This document shows positions 50,962 to 63,173 of a stretch of DNA of 64,000 nt, in pieces (position 1 is the stretch's first letter; each line of letters opens with the position of its first letter). The notes under the pieces were generated by a model that was not told the origin of the DNA, ran no database searches, and worked only from the letters and a program-made list of their open reading frames with translations. The translations under genes and the position numbers were made by a program. This DNA comes from Gymnopus androsaceus JB14. Taxonomy: Eukaryota; Basidiomycota; Agaricomycetes; Agaricales; Omphalotaceae. Location: NCBI GenBank assembly GCA_009733575.1, contig ML769404.1, positions 1-64,000 on the forward strand, written 5' to 3'.

Positions 50962-53487
50962 CTATGTATTGTGACTAGTCAAAGACCAGTTCGCGAAATC
51001 CACAGAAGGAGGTGTAACAGAGGCTGTACCATCGTTCCATTGAGGGAGAGAAAAGAACCTGTAAGTTGTATGTCCCCGCATTCATTTCGATGATCAAGAC
51101 TGTCACACCGGGATTCGGTTGATCAGGTTCTGGAGGAATAGGGTCGGTGTCAAAGCGGACTGCGTCAGACTTGGTGAATGTAGCGCCAGACGAAGGACTG
51201 AGGATGGACACAATCATCTCGTCGCCGCCAATGGTGAGCGTGGCCGTTGTACCGTTGCTGCTGATATCGACGGTCGCGTTCGTGTGCATACGCCACATGA
51301 AGGGGCTAGTAGTCGTTATTTCGTCCTGAACCAGGAATTGGGTCCTGTCGTTGATGAACCGCATTCCACGGAGAAGTGAAGAGCTAGAAGACAGGTATAT
51401 GAGCCACGAGCTTCAATAAAATAAGAAAAGCAACCTACGTATCGCTGAAGTATGCACTTGTGATATCTGCGTACCAGTACGCCGTAGAACCGCTGGAGAC
51501 GTTGAAGATGGTGCTAGAACCTTGCGTGTCGTTAGTAGAATCGTAGCCCATAATTACAGGCGCAGCAAGGACGTTTTGGTTCTCCTTGTTGACCAAAATA
51601 GTGTTCTGTCCTTCGGTCATCTTCCTGTAATAGTACCACCTAGCACTGTCCTGGCTGTCGTTACTGAAGTAAAATGGAGCGTTGTAGTCACCGTCTCCAA
51701 GCTCTCCAGCCCAACGGTGGCCCATAGCATCAATGACGAAGTCACCACAGTCAAGGTCATTATGGGTCTGTCGGCCCTGGTTCATACCAGCCTTCATACC
51801 AAAGTATGTCCCATTGATATTCGTCCAAGTGCTTCGCATAGAGACCCACTGATCGAGCTCGTTGTCGAATGCACGGTCCAAAGGCAAGCCATCCCAGAAG
51901 GCACCTTCGACACTGGCATCATACCAGAACATACTCCATGGATCTGCTGCATCAGCCTGATCACGCTGATATAATGCAGGAATAGGGGTCGTTGAATTCG
52001 GCTGGAAAAGAAGAACATCCCGTTGGCTGTCGAGGAATACTTGTTGGGACCAGTGTCACCGACAGCGAATAGCTGAGTAAGTCCCCAGCCGTACATGTGG
52101 GAGTAACCAGTGAGCTGGTAAGCGTTATTGAGCATCCCGTAGTCAGAGCCGGTCGCGGTAATGAGCGCAGAGGTCATTTCAGCATATCCAGTAGTACCAA
52201 AGTACCAGTAGTCCATGGTTTCACTCCATGTACCGTCAGCTGTTGGGCCTCCTGCACAGTTCGCGAGAGCATCTGGAACGGTGAGGCTAAGGAGTTGTTC
52301 AGCGGTCCCAGGTGGTATCGTCACCAAGGATAGCGAGAGAAGCTAGCGTAAGACCGCCATTGCACACACAGTTCCAGTTTCCGGTAGTGTTGGTTTTCCA
52401 CCAACCAATGAAAGAGCTAGTGTTGGTGTATGCCTGAACACCGAAAGACAGATCCGTACTCGATCAAGGTGAAACGTATAGATTCCTAAGCTGATCGGCA
52501 GTCCAGACGTCATGTAACCAGTCGTACGCGATTACCATAAGCCAGCAGAAAATTCAGCGGTGTCGAGGAAATGGTTAGAGTCCCATTTGTCAACGTCGGG
52601 CCCAAAGCTGACCGAGTAGTTACCAGCGACATTCTAGTATTTTTATAGTCAGTGGACAATCATTTGCTTGACAGTAAAAACACACCTGAATCTCAGTCCA
52701 GAGACGATCCACCCATTTGGTGTCATTGGTCATACGATAAGCATACGAAAAGGCTTTCGCTCTCTGCTTGAATCGACGAGCGGGATCCAAGATACCATTG
52801 CCACCATCGAAGACATACTGAATGGGGTCGTCATTGTACCAAGTAGTGGCATTCCCGAAAATAGTTTCATTCCAGTAAGAGAGATATGGGTCGTTCGCAA
52901 TGTGATCGGGCAAAACATCCCACTTGTATTGAGGTGCGATGAGTCTGGGCCTATCTGGACGAACTGAGGTAACAGCAGGTGTGGGAGCGGAGAAAGTGTC
53001 GGTAGGCCAAGTGAGAGATGCCTTGGCTGAGGAAGCAAAAGTCGGAGAGACAAACACCGAAGTGTCCGTCTGGAAAATAATAAGTTACTCGTGGAGCCAT
53101 TTGAGAACAAAAATAACTTACAACTTGAGGGAAAATGGGTACCATGTAAAGACTGTTGGTGGCGGCTGCGAACTTTCCAGTTGCAAGCTCCTCAATAGCA
53201 GCATTTGCAGAGGAGGAAGAAGCTGCAGCTGCAGCTGAAGATTGGGCGGCAGGTGAGCTACTACTGCTCGTCTTGTTCTTCTTGGTGCCGACAACTGCTC
53301 CAACGACAATTGCGATAATAACCAGGATAGCGATAGGTATGCCAAACTTTATCCATTTGCTGGTGGGCTTTCCCCTTGGCTTTTCATTATTAGGCGGAGC
53401 AATATAGCCAGAAGATTGGTGGTCTCCAACGGCGTCCGCAAGATTTTGGGTACTGTAATTCTGGTTGTTTGCGTCATGGTAAGACAT
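50962..53487 (-). pseudogene. heparinase II/III-like enzyme, copy B, multiple one-base insertions
   Basis: Same architecture as copy A: cytosolic N-terminus MSYHDANNQNYSTQN, TM helix FGIPIAILVIIAIVVGAVVG, Ala/Ser stalk, toroid region and the HNDLDCGDFVIDAMGHRWAG block. The C-terminal ITTTSPFMWRMHTNATVDIS segment is readable here. Relative to A, single extra bases lie near 51974, 52002, 52309, 52453, 52487, 52491, 52533 and 52541, plus one near 51045, each breaking the frame. Amino-acid identity between them is otherwise ~95%. It is either a young pseudogene or an intact gene spoiled by insertion errors in the assembly. Confidence 0.75.
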
Positions 53488-54623
53488 TCTGTGGACCTAA
53501 AAGGTCGAATGTTAAACGAGCGGCAGACCAGTATGCAGTCTGAAAGTGAAGACGAGGGGAAAGCTGCTGCAAGCCGGCAGGTGGCTGATTGAGACAGAAA
53601 GGGTGGAGCGTGGGCTAAGTTCGCTGGAATCAGATGGATGGTCTACGTTGGCCGATACTGAGTAAATACTAAAATAGAGTAGTGTTTAGAGTATGTACTT
53701 ATGTTAGAGTTATATGACGTAATGCACCATTTTGGTCGGCGTCGGAACACGGCTGAAGTATAAATAACTTCGTTTTCAGCACTACAGCCACAAAAGTAAA
53801 TAGGCTTAACATGTTAAGACCCAGTACAGTCGATGCAAGCGACCAGCACACTGTCTCTTATTATCGCAGCAGTGAACGAGGATTCGGTCAGAATGCTAGC
53901 AGCCGCTCGAGTTGAGACGTACAGCGACAATACAGCGACTGTTTGATTTTTCGATTAGAGGGCCACTGTCAGTCTGTCAACGTGCCATGACAAAATACAG
54001 CAATTGGTGCAGTCAATCGGTCACAGAAAACTACATCACTGGGAAGATAGAACTCCTGCCTCAACGAAGCAACTATACTCATACTGCTGCTACGCCATCT
54101 TCGAAGCAAGCCTACTTCTCCTGCATAAGTATGGTCCACAAATAAAAGGGATCCTACCGACACGAAAGCAGACACCTCATGCCTTCATCGACATCTATCG
54201 CATCACTGATACTTATAATTATTCAAATCGACATAAGGATAATATCCTGACCGTACCCAATCGATGATCCAGAGTCGATATATACCGTCTTCGCCGACAA
54301 TAATATTAGCAGCACAAAATAGAGAATGTGTCCCAGGGATAGCGACAAATAGACTAGCCATTTCCAGGGTTCTCCAAATCTCTCTGCATGGATTTTATGA
54401 CATTGGCTGAGAATACCCGCTAATCACCAATCGGCGTGTCCTATTTCCACCAAGTGTAGAGTTATCGGTCCACTTGCGGTGGCCTGTCGCTTCCTTTGTG
54501 CTATTATACATGATGGACGTAGTAAGTGAAAAACAAAGGAATCCTCCGCCAGTGACTAGCGCACGCGCACGCGATGTGTACACTGCAGACTAGCAGCTAG
54601 TTAACATTACCGGAATATGCCTT
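53488..54623. other. intergenic, 5' flank of heparinase copy B
   Basis: 53488-54300 is paralogous to 49700-50760. The remainder up to the next gene shows nothing recognisable. Short open frames here are not shared between the two flanks and are not called. Confidence 0.5.
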
Positions 54624-56442
54624 TCAGTCTTCCTGTCTAGTATGAGTGATTTGGGAAGTATCGAATCCACTATGATCCATAGTTGCGAAATGACTCGTAA
54701 AGATCCCATCGCGTGTTTGGTTCAAGTAGGCCGAAACTCCAGGCGCCGTGATGTCTCTGGGATCGTTCGATTTGGCGAGATGCTGTGACAAAAAAACTCA
54801 GAAGGATCTCACACGTTTGCGCCTCACTTACCAGAACAATTCGAGTGGAGAGTATACTATGAAGGGCTGCTTGTAATCTGACCGCTGATAATTAGCGCGT
54901 CGACATCGCAGAATCCAAAGACACATACTGAGCACCTCCTGTGCGGAGTTGAGGAACCTAAAATCGTCACTCAATCAGTCAAAGACTAAAAACTAATAGA
55001 ATGACAGACCCCCTGCTGCAAGACTAGTCCGATGTTCACGAACCCCGAGACTAGATAGAAGATGCTTGCTCGTGAGTTATTATCTGACAATGCATAATAT
55101 CCTTACCCAACATGAATGAAAAGTACAAAACACCTAAGCAAACAAAACTTGTTTAGTCAATCGAATAGAGCCAATAACCGCCAAACTACCATCTCTCCAG
55201 AGGTTATCGATGATAGGTGCACGTATGTGTTTCGGGATTGTTTTACGCCACTTCAGTATTCGTATCAAGGAAAGGGTTAACGTCACTAAGGATTGAACAA
55301 AGGATTACATCTACTGTGTCGTTTTCCTTCCATTGGAAAGACATACCAAATTCGTAAAGCATTGTTACAATGTAGGGCACAACAAAGCCTTTATGAACGT
55401 TGCTAATGGTTATACTGCAAATATCCACGAACGCTGGAGTAACCAGAGCGACAACTATAAAGCATGTAGAGGTAGTGAATACTTGAACGAAAGAACAAAC
55501 CCAGATTGAAGGGACGCGCTTACCATGGTTGGAGATTATACTCTCTCCAATTATTACTGCGGCAAGCACAATCGCAGCCTTCAAATTTCAAGATGATTGA
55601 CTTTCCATGTATATATGTCGTTGGATAGATCCGCTCACCACAGAAAAAAAAGCCAAGGTAATGAAGATTTTACGACTCCTACCCCATATAGCCCAGGTCC
55701 TGACAGCTACAATGACTGTCGACAGTGTTGGCCGGAAATCAGTAGCAGCCCGGTGATACGAAATATATCCTCACGTTCAGATGCGATAATTGAGATTAAA
55801 CGAAGCACTATGTGGTACATTTAGCATTGATGTGAGTTTCAAGAATGAGCGAGGCGATTAAAGGCTCACCAGTGGCTGCACTATCTACTCCAGGTGAAGT
55901 AGCGTTCTGCAAGTAGGAAAGAGATTAGGTAGATGTAGACATCGGGTAGAGAGGATCGCTAACAGGAAGAAGGGCGATGATAGTGCTCGCCATCGTGCCG
56001 TATCGAGCTAACATGAAGGTGCTGGAGCTGAGGGATACTACTCTCGGTCTCCAAACGTATTTCGCCTATGAATTATGGTGGTAGGTGTCAGGAAATGTAA
56101 GTGGTATATCTCACGATTACGCACCTCGTCCCAGACAGTCAAAGAATAATCGTACAGCTGGGTCGGAAAAGTTGAGATCAACTTGTGCAATCCGGGAAGA
56201 AACAAGCAGAACTCACAAAAAGTACTACGCTGGCATCTGAGTAAGGCTGTTTAGTGGTGGTTCATGGATTGTAGAAAGGACACTTGCAAATTATACCCTG
56301 AAGATTCAGAAAGAGTACTTACTTCAGAACCAAGTTCAACACCTCGAGAAAACAAGCAAAAACCCACCTGTCCCATTCTTCCATTAGTTATGCAGTCGTA
56401 CAGCGCTTGCAGCTGGGAATCAGTCAAGCTTGAGGTGCTCAT
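54624..56442 (-). CDS. multi-pass membrane protein with DUF6533-like N-terminus
   Basis: About eleven short exons with GT-AG introns join without a stop. ATG is at 56442 (MSTSSLTDSQLQALYDCITN). Exons then give SVVLFLYDYSLTVWDE and KYVWRPRVVSLSSSTFMLAR Y, the DUF6533 pattern YDYxLTxxxEVxxxW...RY common in Agaricomycetes. Further TM stretches follow, with VRTWAIWGRSRKIFITLAFF, CFIVVALVTPAFVDI, DGVLYFSFML and SIFYLVSGFVNIGLVLQQG. A polar tail ends THTRQED and TGA at 54624. Function is unknown; the family is a seven-TM-like protein group expanded in mushrooms. Exact exon edges in the middle (55270-55930) are approximate. Confidence 0.65.
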
Positions 56443-57687
56443 GTATCATTGTCTGCTTCGAAAGGCATGGATTTTGAGAGATGGAGCAGCTGCCAGGATA
56501 TGTCAAGGACCGGCAATTGGGAATTGAGGTTCTGATGCGATCATATGTTTTTGAACCTCGCAACAACTCCGGTTCTGCTGATGTGATAGAGTATGACTGC
56601 TAGAGGATTACAGACATGTTGTTGGCAGTGCGCCGTGTACGAGCCTTGTCTAGGATGAGGCCTTCTATCTACACCCAATACAGTACACCTTTGCTGTCAT
56701 AATTCATTTCCGCGCGTCCCAAGTCAAGAGTGAATGATCCTGAATCGGTACACAAACCTGCTCGCATGCTTTGACATGGAGTGTGATTAGCGCCAGTCAT
56801 CGCCGAGCTGCGGCAGAAGCATCTCTTGACTGTGCTTGCTTAGATTGAGTGAAATGCTGCAGCTCGAATACATTTCAGAGACTAATAAATGTAAATATGA
56901 ATTGAATATATAATAAAAAACGCTACTGCTCCTGCGCTATCACTTCTTCATCATTCAGCACGCGAGCAGTTTGTTACCGATTCAGATCATTCACTCTTCC
57001 AAGTGATAATTCAGACCCTCCGTTAGGATATCTGCACAAGCGACGATCGGAAGGAACCGCGTTCGAATAGAAATCATCAAGTCCAATGTGTTAGGCCATT
57101 TATTCCGAGTCTAAGTAGTAGGAGGACGTAAAAGCAACACCCTACACGCACATACATGAAAATATTAGTGTATCCCAATTCAAAGAAAATTATGATCGAC
57201 ATACAGTTTGGATAGCTTCGTCCCTTTTTCAGTCAACTTGCCGAAAGGCATGGATTTTGTGCAGTTTGAAATTAGAGTTGTGATCAGCATAGGAGGATTT
57301 TCCCTTGCGTGATTGCTGGAGGATACTGACAGATAGATAGACAGATAGATAGTTGGTTGGATTGGATAGATAGTTAAGATATGGGACGCCCAAACCATGC
57401 GTGCCTGTGCGTGCCTCCAGAATGGGCCTGATATCTCACCTTTTGCTGATCTAATTCATTTCCGCGCATCCACTCCGGATCTCAGTGAGGACGGACATCT
57501 GCCAAAGTGAAACCACCAAACTCGCTCATTATACCAGATCCAAGGAACACCGTTCGAAAGAAATCATTAACGAGATTTCACAAGAGCCGTTTATTCCGAG
57601 TCCAAGTAGTATGTGAAATGTACATCTTTCGGATCTAACCTGAAGGAGCAGTTTACAGTTGTAACTTTGATTTACTTTGGTTCGAGT
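56443..57687. repeat. tandemly duplicated flank with MDH 3'-end copies
   Basis: Three stretches repeat the DNA around the MDH 3' end. AAAGGCATGGATTTTG occurs at 56462 and 57242. AATTCATTTCCGCGC occurs at about 56703 and 57455. TTTATTCCGAGTC..AAGTAGTA occurs at about 57098 and 57592. Spacing is irregular (500-780 bases). No complete gene is present. Confidence 0.65.
57115..57260 (-). pseudogene. malate dehydrogenase 3'-end fragment
   Basis: Matches 57718-57860, the last exons and last intron of the MDH gene: AATTATGATCGACATACAGT, TTTGGAT, TTTTTCAGTCAACTTGCCGA. It encodes a degraded [15 protein letters not shown] segment with the preceding residues missing. It is a small tandem-duplication remnant with no independent function expected. 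Confidence 0.75.
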
Positions 57688-59158
57688 TTAGAGGTTAGAC
57701 TTCTTCGTGAAAGCAATACCCTGCACGCCATGAAAACGTTAGTGAATCCCAATTCAAAAAGAAAATTATGATCGACATACAGTTTGGATGTTGTTAGTGA
57801 GATCGGGAATGGCAGCTGCGACCAGCTTCTTCTCTTTATCAGTCAATTTGCCGAGGGAGTTGATCTTGACAACACCCTCAGGCTATGAGAAGGGAGCTAC
57901 ATTAGACAAGCAGAACCTAGACACTAATAGCGAGACGTACCCCGAGCTCCACCGGTGCAGAGAAGAATTCAAGATCAGCACCAATCTCTTTCTTGAGAGC
58001 TTCACCACCGTCGATGGTGAGAGACACAAAGCTAGGTGCAATGATCCCCTTCTTTCCGTTCAGGGCTTGGATCACCTTGACGGCAAACTCAGCACCAGCA
58101 TACGCCATGGAAAGAGTGGCTGATCCTGCTCCATCCTTAGCTTTAACGACTTCGTCACCACCGAACTGGATGCGGTTGACAAGAGCATCAAGCTTCTCGT
58201 CAGAAAATCCACTGGGAAGAGAATGCGAAGATTGTGAAAGCAGAGGAACAATCTGGGTCAAAAATTAGAAATCTGAATACGGGAATTCGATGGTGCTTAC
58301 AGTGACACCGCTGTGACCACCGACAACGGGAACCACCACGTCGGAAGCTTTGGAAAGATCGCCAAGGATTTCGGCGACAAATGTAGAAGCACGAACGACA
58401 TCAAGTGTGGTGACACCAAAGAGTCTGCAGAACGATAAGATGCGATCCGGATGAAAGGAGCAAGGTTACCTCTTTGGATCGAAAACGTTGTGCTTCTTGA
58501 ACACTTCTGCGACTATGGGAACGGTAGAGTTGACAGGATTAGAGATGACAAGTACGAATGCCTTTGGAGCTGTGGTAGCGATGCCAGTGGCAAGGCCTTC
58601 TACGATGCCGGCGTTGATCTACAGAGCATGTTAGGATCGAGACATGGCTATAGAATGCCAATTCACCTTGAAAAGATCATCTCTAGGCCACCGATGAAGC
58701 AATTAGGAAATAATATTGATTGATGCTTGGCTCGACTTACCTAGTCATCTAGAGAGATAGTTAGCAAAGATTGCAGACTGTAGTGTTGAGTCACTTACTC
58801 CAGGTTTACGGGGAACACCAGCGGGAATAACCACGACTTGGGCACCAGTCAAAACCTTCTTCAGTCCATCGTCAGGGGGCAGGAGGCCCTCGACTTTAGC
58901 AGGTGTCGCGATATGAGAAAGATCCGCAGCAACTCCAGGCGTGTTCACAATATCATAGAGGCCCAGCTGTTCCAAAGTGTTAGAATCCACAGAGATCGTT
59001 AGAATCAGAAAGAACCAACTTCTGTAATGAGGGGATTGCACTTCAAAAGAAGGGATAATGGTTGACCAATACCGCCTTCGAGAGTCATCTCAGTTGGTCA
59101 ACTTGGATACACAACGGTTGACAGTACCTGCAGCACCGAGAACGACAGCCTTGACCAT
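57688..59158 (-). CDS. malate dehydrogenase (cytosolic type)
   Basis: Catalyses NAD-dependent interconversion of malate and oxaloacetate. Nine or so exons join in frame. They give the Rossmann motif [20 protein letters not shown], then [20 protein letters not shown], the substrate loop [17 protein letters not shown] (Arg residues for malate), [12 protein letters not shown], catalytic-His motif [10 protein letters not shown] and [18 protein letters not shown] 16-nt exon (AGATGATCTTTTCAAG, near 58680) is needed for the substrate loop. It has no mitochondrial presequence. The protein ends KKSNL: SNL only loosely resembles PTS1. No frameshift was found, unlike Lon and heparinase B in this window. 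Fragments of its 3' end lie at 57115-57260. Confidence 0.88.
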
Positions 59159-59429
59159 TTTCTTTCTGTGAGAGTGTGGATGAGTGTTGAGAAGCAAAGT
59201 AGGCGCTCGCAATGGGGTACACAGTGATATTAGTCAACTGATCGTGCCATTTTGATTGGCTCCTCCACTGACCCCAATGCGGCAACAGTGCGGAGAAGTA
59301 CAGTCCCGACGGAATTCCGACTTTACAGGAGTCGAATCGTTCAATTTCACTCGAAATGCGATCCAGACGCGTCGTGGCGCTCGATGACGCGCCTTTCTAC
59401 AGTTTGATTCACTACGTTACTTTGTTCTA

Positions 59430-60678
59430 TCACCATGCACGATGGCCTCCATCGACTATAATGCTGGATGACAAGATGCATGTTTAACAACTGCTCAAAA
59501 GAATCTATTGTCAACTCACTCTGATCCAGTGCAAAAGCTGGAAGCATCGCTTGCAAGCCAGGCTACAACGCCCCGCATTTCATCTGACCGCCCAATCCTT
59601 CCAAGAGGATTCAAACTGCTCCACTTGGCCAAAAAATGCGGGTTTGGTCGAAGGTAATCCGTTGTCATCCTATGTCATGTATGGTTTGAATAATCATTTC
59701 ACGTAGAGCAGGAAGAACCCACTTGGTCCAGATATGGCCAGGAGAAAGCGTATTGACTCGTATTCCGACTTCGCCTAGCTCACAAGCCATGCTACGTGCC
59801 ATCTGAATCACGGCAGACTTGCTTGAATTATAGGCTACCCATGCATGGCCCTGTGAAAGACCTCCGTCAGTATTTTTCTCCAGCAGAGAACTCGGGTACA
59901 TACATGGTTAGTGATGCTTCCGCTCATCGAAGCAATCAAGATGATACTTCCCTTGTTTCCAAATCGCTCCATTTGTCGACCTGCTGCCTGGGCAGTAAAT
60001 AGCACTCCATTCACGTTGACGTTCATGACCTGCGCGTTTATTAGGCAGTAGTGAGAGTGCAATCTTCGTAGTCCTCACTTCTTTGAAAACTGCTCCTTCA
60101 TATTCAGTGCACTTCTGATGAGGCCTCAGGATTCCCGCAGCCGCTACACACACGTCCATTCTACCCTCCTTGTCCCCAATTTCCTCTGCAATCTTCCACA
60201 CCTTCTGTTGATCCGTAACGTCGACGTTGATATATTCCAATCTCGAGTTCGGTTCCATGCGCTGAACATAGTCTCTAACTGCCTCCCATTCTTCTCCCGG
60301 CTCTTTCAAGATATCTAGGCAGTAGATTGCTCGTGCTCCTGCTTCGCACAATGTCATAGCCATCTCGAGTCCTAAACCTCTCGCGCCTCCAGAGACGATG
60401 CCGATACGATCAGTCAGCTTGAACTCTTCGAAAATTCTGGATCGCGGGACGAAACTCGAATCCGTCTTGGTCTTCAATGCAGCGTTAATACCTAGAGGTG
60501 CAAGTGGGGAGACTGTCTGCTCTTGTGGGATTTCGCCCTCGCGATATCCTAATCGGGTCGACAGCGATCGTCTATTTGCCTGTTTGGGTATTCCTGTCGG
60601 CACATGAATCGCTCCGCGGAAGTGAACAAAGCCCAGGAAGGAGGTTCTTCGCAGAGTCATCATTGTTAGCAAAGACAT
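59430..60678 (-). CDS. short-chain dehydrogenase/reductase, copy 1
   Basis: Classical SDR, closest by pattern to sorbose-reductase/polyol-dehydrogenase-like fungal enzymes; the substrate is not predictable. The N-terminal ~60 residues are Arg/Ser-rich and non-acidic, a likely mitochondrial presequence. Then come cofactor motif VSGGARGLGLEMAMTLCEAG, AAAGI (NNAG position), catalytic Ser in IASMSGS, YNSSK (YxxxK) and PGHIWTK. After a further intron comes GRIGRSDEMRGVVAWLASDA, and a last exon encodes IIVDGGHRAW with TGA at 59430-59432. Four GT-AG introns; no frameshift seen. Tandem with copy 2, same strand. Confidence 0.83.
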
Positions 60679-61240
60679 TTTCGATATCGTTAGAAGGGTG
60701 GTACTGGGCCTATTCTTTTTTTCTGCCTGTTTAAATTCTTTCGTGTATCAGCCAGAGGCCAGCCAGCTGACTACGCGATCTGTAACTGCTTGCGTTTTAC
60801 GTCCTGTTATCTTGACACCCTCTCTCGGCTCACAGGGACATCCTTCGATTTCGAAGGTTTCAACTCAGAACAAGAAGGGTCGTACCTTCCTCCATGTTGA
60901 GTCTTGTTATCGTCTTAATCCTCCGATTAGCGATATCGGCGTTGACTCAGTATCCGATGGAATAAAAGGGCATTCGTTTATATTTCGACGCACCATGAAG
61001 GATAAAGTAAGATGGACGAGTGAGACGAGTTTTTTTCATTCTCAGGAATTCTGAGTACCGTCGGTTGTAAATCCAACTCCTTTCCTTCTTGATTTATAGG
61101 TACACGTTGCTTGCACGTTGTGTACCTTAGGCTAGAACGAGTGAAAAGCACTCATGCTGATTTTCGCACCTTGACTCTCATCGTCGCACACAAATATACG
61201 CTATGTTACAAGAAGAGAAGATCCAAAAACACTTGGCAGA
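60679..61240. other. intergenic between tandem SDR genes
   Basis: About 560 bases with no convincing frame. Expected to contain the promoter of SDR copy 1 and the 3' end of copy 2. Confidence 0.5.
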
Positions 61241-62439
61241 CTACCATGCATGATGCCCACCACTGACCAGAATGCTAAGGAAATTCAGCCAAGGTTTACG
61301 TTCAGAAGACGTTCAAGAACTCACTCTGATCCAGTACAAAATGTAGAAGCATCGCTCGCTAGCCAAGCCACGACACCTCGCACCTCATCTGTTCGGCCAA
61401 TACGCCCAAGGGGATTCAGACTGCTCCACTTTTCCAATAAATGAGGCTGTTGGTCAAGGTATTGTGCTGTCATTCTATCCCTCGTTGAAACTTATACTAA
61501 TGGTCAACATCAGAGCGACGACGTACTTGGTGTATATATGACCTGGCGAGAGCGAGTTGACCCGTATCCCTTCTTCGCCCAACTGGCATGCCATACTCCT
61601 TGTCATCTGAAGCACCGCAGATTTGCTCGAGTTATACGATACCCATGCGTGGCCCTGTAGTCAACGTCAGCGTGTAGTTTTAACCTGGAGGACCAAGCTA
61701 CATGGTTGGTAATGCTTCCACTCATCGAAGCAATTAGGATGATGCTACCCTTGTTCCCGAAACGCCTCATTTGCCGACCTGCTGCCTGAGCGGTGAACAG
61801 CACTCCGTTGACGTTGACGTTCATCACCTATGCGGGCCTTGCTATCAGAAATTCGAGAATAGGATGAACATTGCTTTTACCTCTTTGAACTCACTTGCAG
61901 GATACTCCAAGGCATCCTTCTCAGGTCTCAAAACTCCAGCCGCTGCGATACAGACATCCATTCTTCCTTCCTTGTCCCCAATATCCTCCCCAACCTTCCA
62001 CACTGCTTGCTGGTCTGTCACATCAACGGTAATGTATTCGAGTCTCGGGCTTCGTTCCATCCGCTGAACATAGTCCCTCACGGCTTCCCACTCCTCTGTT
62101 GGTTCCTTGTGGATATCTAGACAATAGATAGCCCGTGCACCTGCTTCACACAGCGTCATGGCCATCTCCAGACCTAAACCTCGCGCGCCTCCAGAAACGA
62201 TACCAACGCGATCGGTAAGTTTGAATTCGTCGAAAATCTTGGGATGCGGGGTTGACTTTGAGTCTGCCTTGGCCTGCACTGCGGCTTCGACACCGATCGG
62301 CGCAAGTGGAGATACAGATTGTACTCGGGACATGCTAGCCTTTCGACGAAAACGGCCTTGCATTGTACGCTGCGTTGATAGTTGGCGCAAGAGCTCTGCG
62401 AGAAAGGTGGGTAGAACGTAGGGCTTTCGCGAGAGACAT
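61241..62439 (-). CDS. short-chain dehydrogenase/reductase, copy 2 (one apparent frameshift)
   Basis: Paralog of the neighbouring SDR. The start is taken at ATG 62439, which opens MSLAKALRSTHLSRRALAPT, a typical mitochondrial presequence. One extra C near 62339-62340 breaks the frame just after it; removing it gives ...FSSKASMSRVQSVSPLAP. Downstream are VSGGARGLGLEMAMTLCEAG, AAAGV, IASMSGS, SYNSSK and PGHIYTK. The last two exons encode GRIGRTDEVRGVVAWLASDA and ILVSGGHHAW, with stop at 61241-61243. Without the insertion the gene is intact. If the insertion is real, translation could start at the internal ATG near 62333, giving a version without the presequence. Confidence 0.8.
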
Positions 62440-63173
62440 CAATCGGGAAAGGATAAGGGAGCTGGGAGATCAGTCAAGCTCTTAAGACAGTGAGACCCTC
62501 AGCTGACCTTCATCTCGTGTATTAGTGTTCACTATTACATACATAAGTGCTGGTCCCCCTAATGATCATACGCCTTTATTAGTAGACTCGAGTCTGATCA
62601 AAGTTATAATGAGCTCTAGGTACCGTGTTACCTCGGAGCGACCGCCTGAGTCGCTTCAAAACCTGGAACTGAAAGCTTTCATGATCACGAGAGTCGAGTT
62701 GTTTGACATGTGTAGTCTTCATAAATGAAGATGAAGACTAGCAGTATGAACACTATTCGACTATACCACTAGCTTTGAACATTGCTCGACAGGCCAGGTG
62801 ATGATCGCGTTCTTAGACGCGCGCTCTATCCCAAATTAGATTGATGACACTCGCTTTGGCCTTAGGGGCACTAAGACCCGAAGAAGCTTCATGTAACTCT
62901 TCATGCATTCATAGGATAGTAACGTACAACAGTGATTAATAGATAACAATTTTAGCCAAATTCAGCAGCTTATCATGAATACTCAAGTGTCGTGAACGAG
63001 ACGTTACTTGACAGAAGTTACTGAAGAACATGTGTAAAGCTGAGTTTACGGTCATAAGGGTACAATGAGACTTCGGCCTGAACGGCAGCGCAATGACATA
63101 TAAAGGAAACTTACGAGCATACAGATATCCATCCCCACTGATCCTTGATCTAGCGAGTGCTCCAGCTTCAGAG
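62440..63173. other. divergent intergenic region, no gene seen
   Basis: About 730 bases between SDR copy 2 (minus) and the next gene (plus), so it probably holds both promoters. No element was identified. Confidence 0.5.

Noticed and set aside
47164..53487. Glycoside hydrolase family 76 (mannanase) assignment
   Set aside because: Considered because of the helical toroid, but the HNDLDCGDFVIDAMG and YYRKMTEGQNTILVN blocks fit heparinase II/III-like proteins better.
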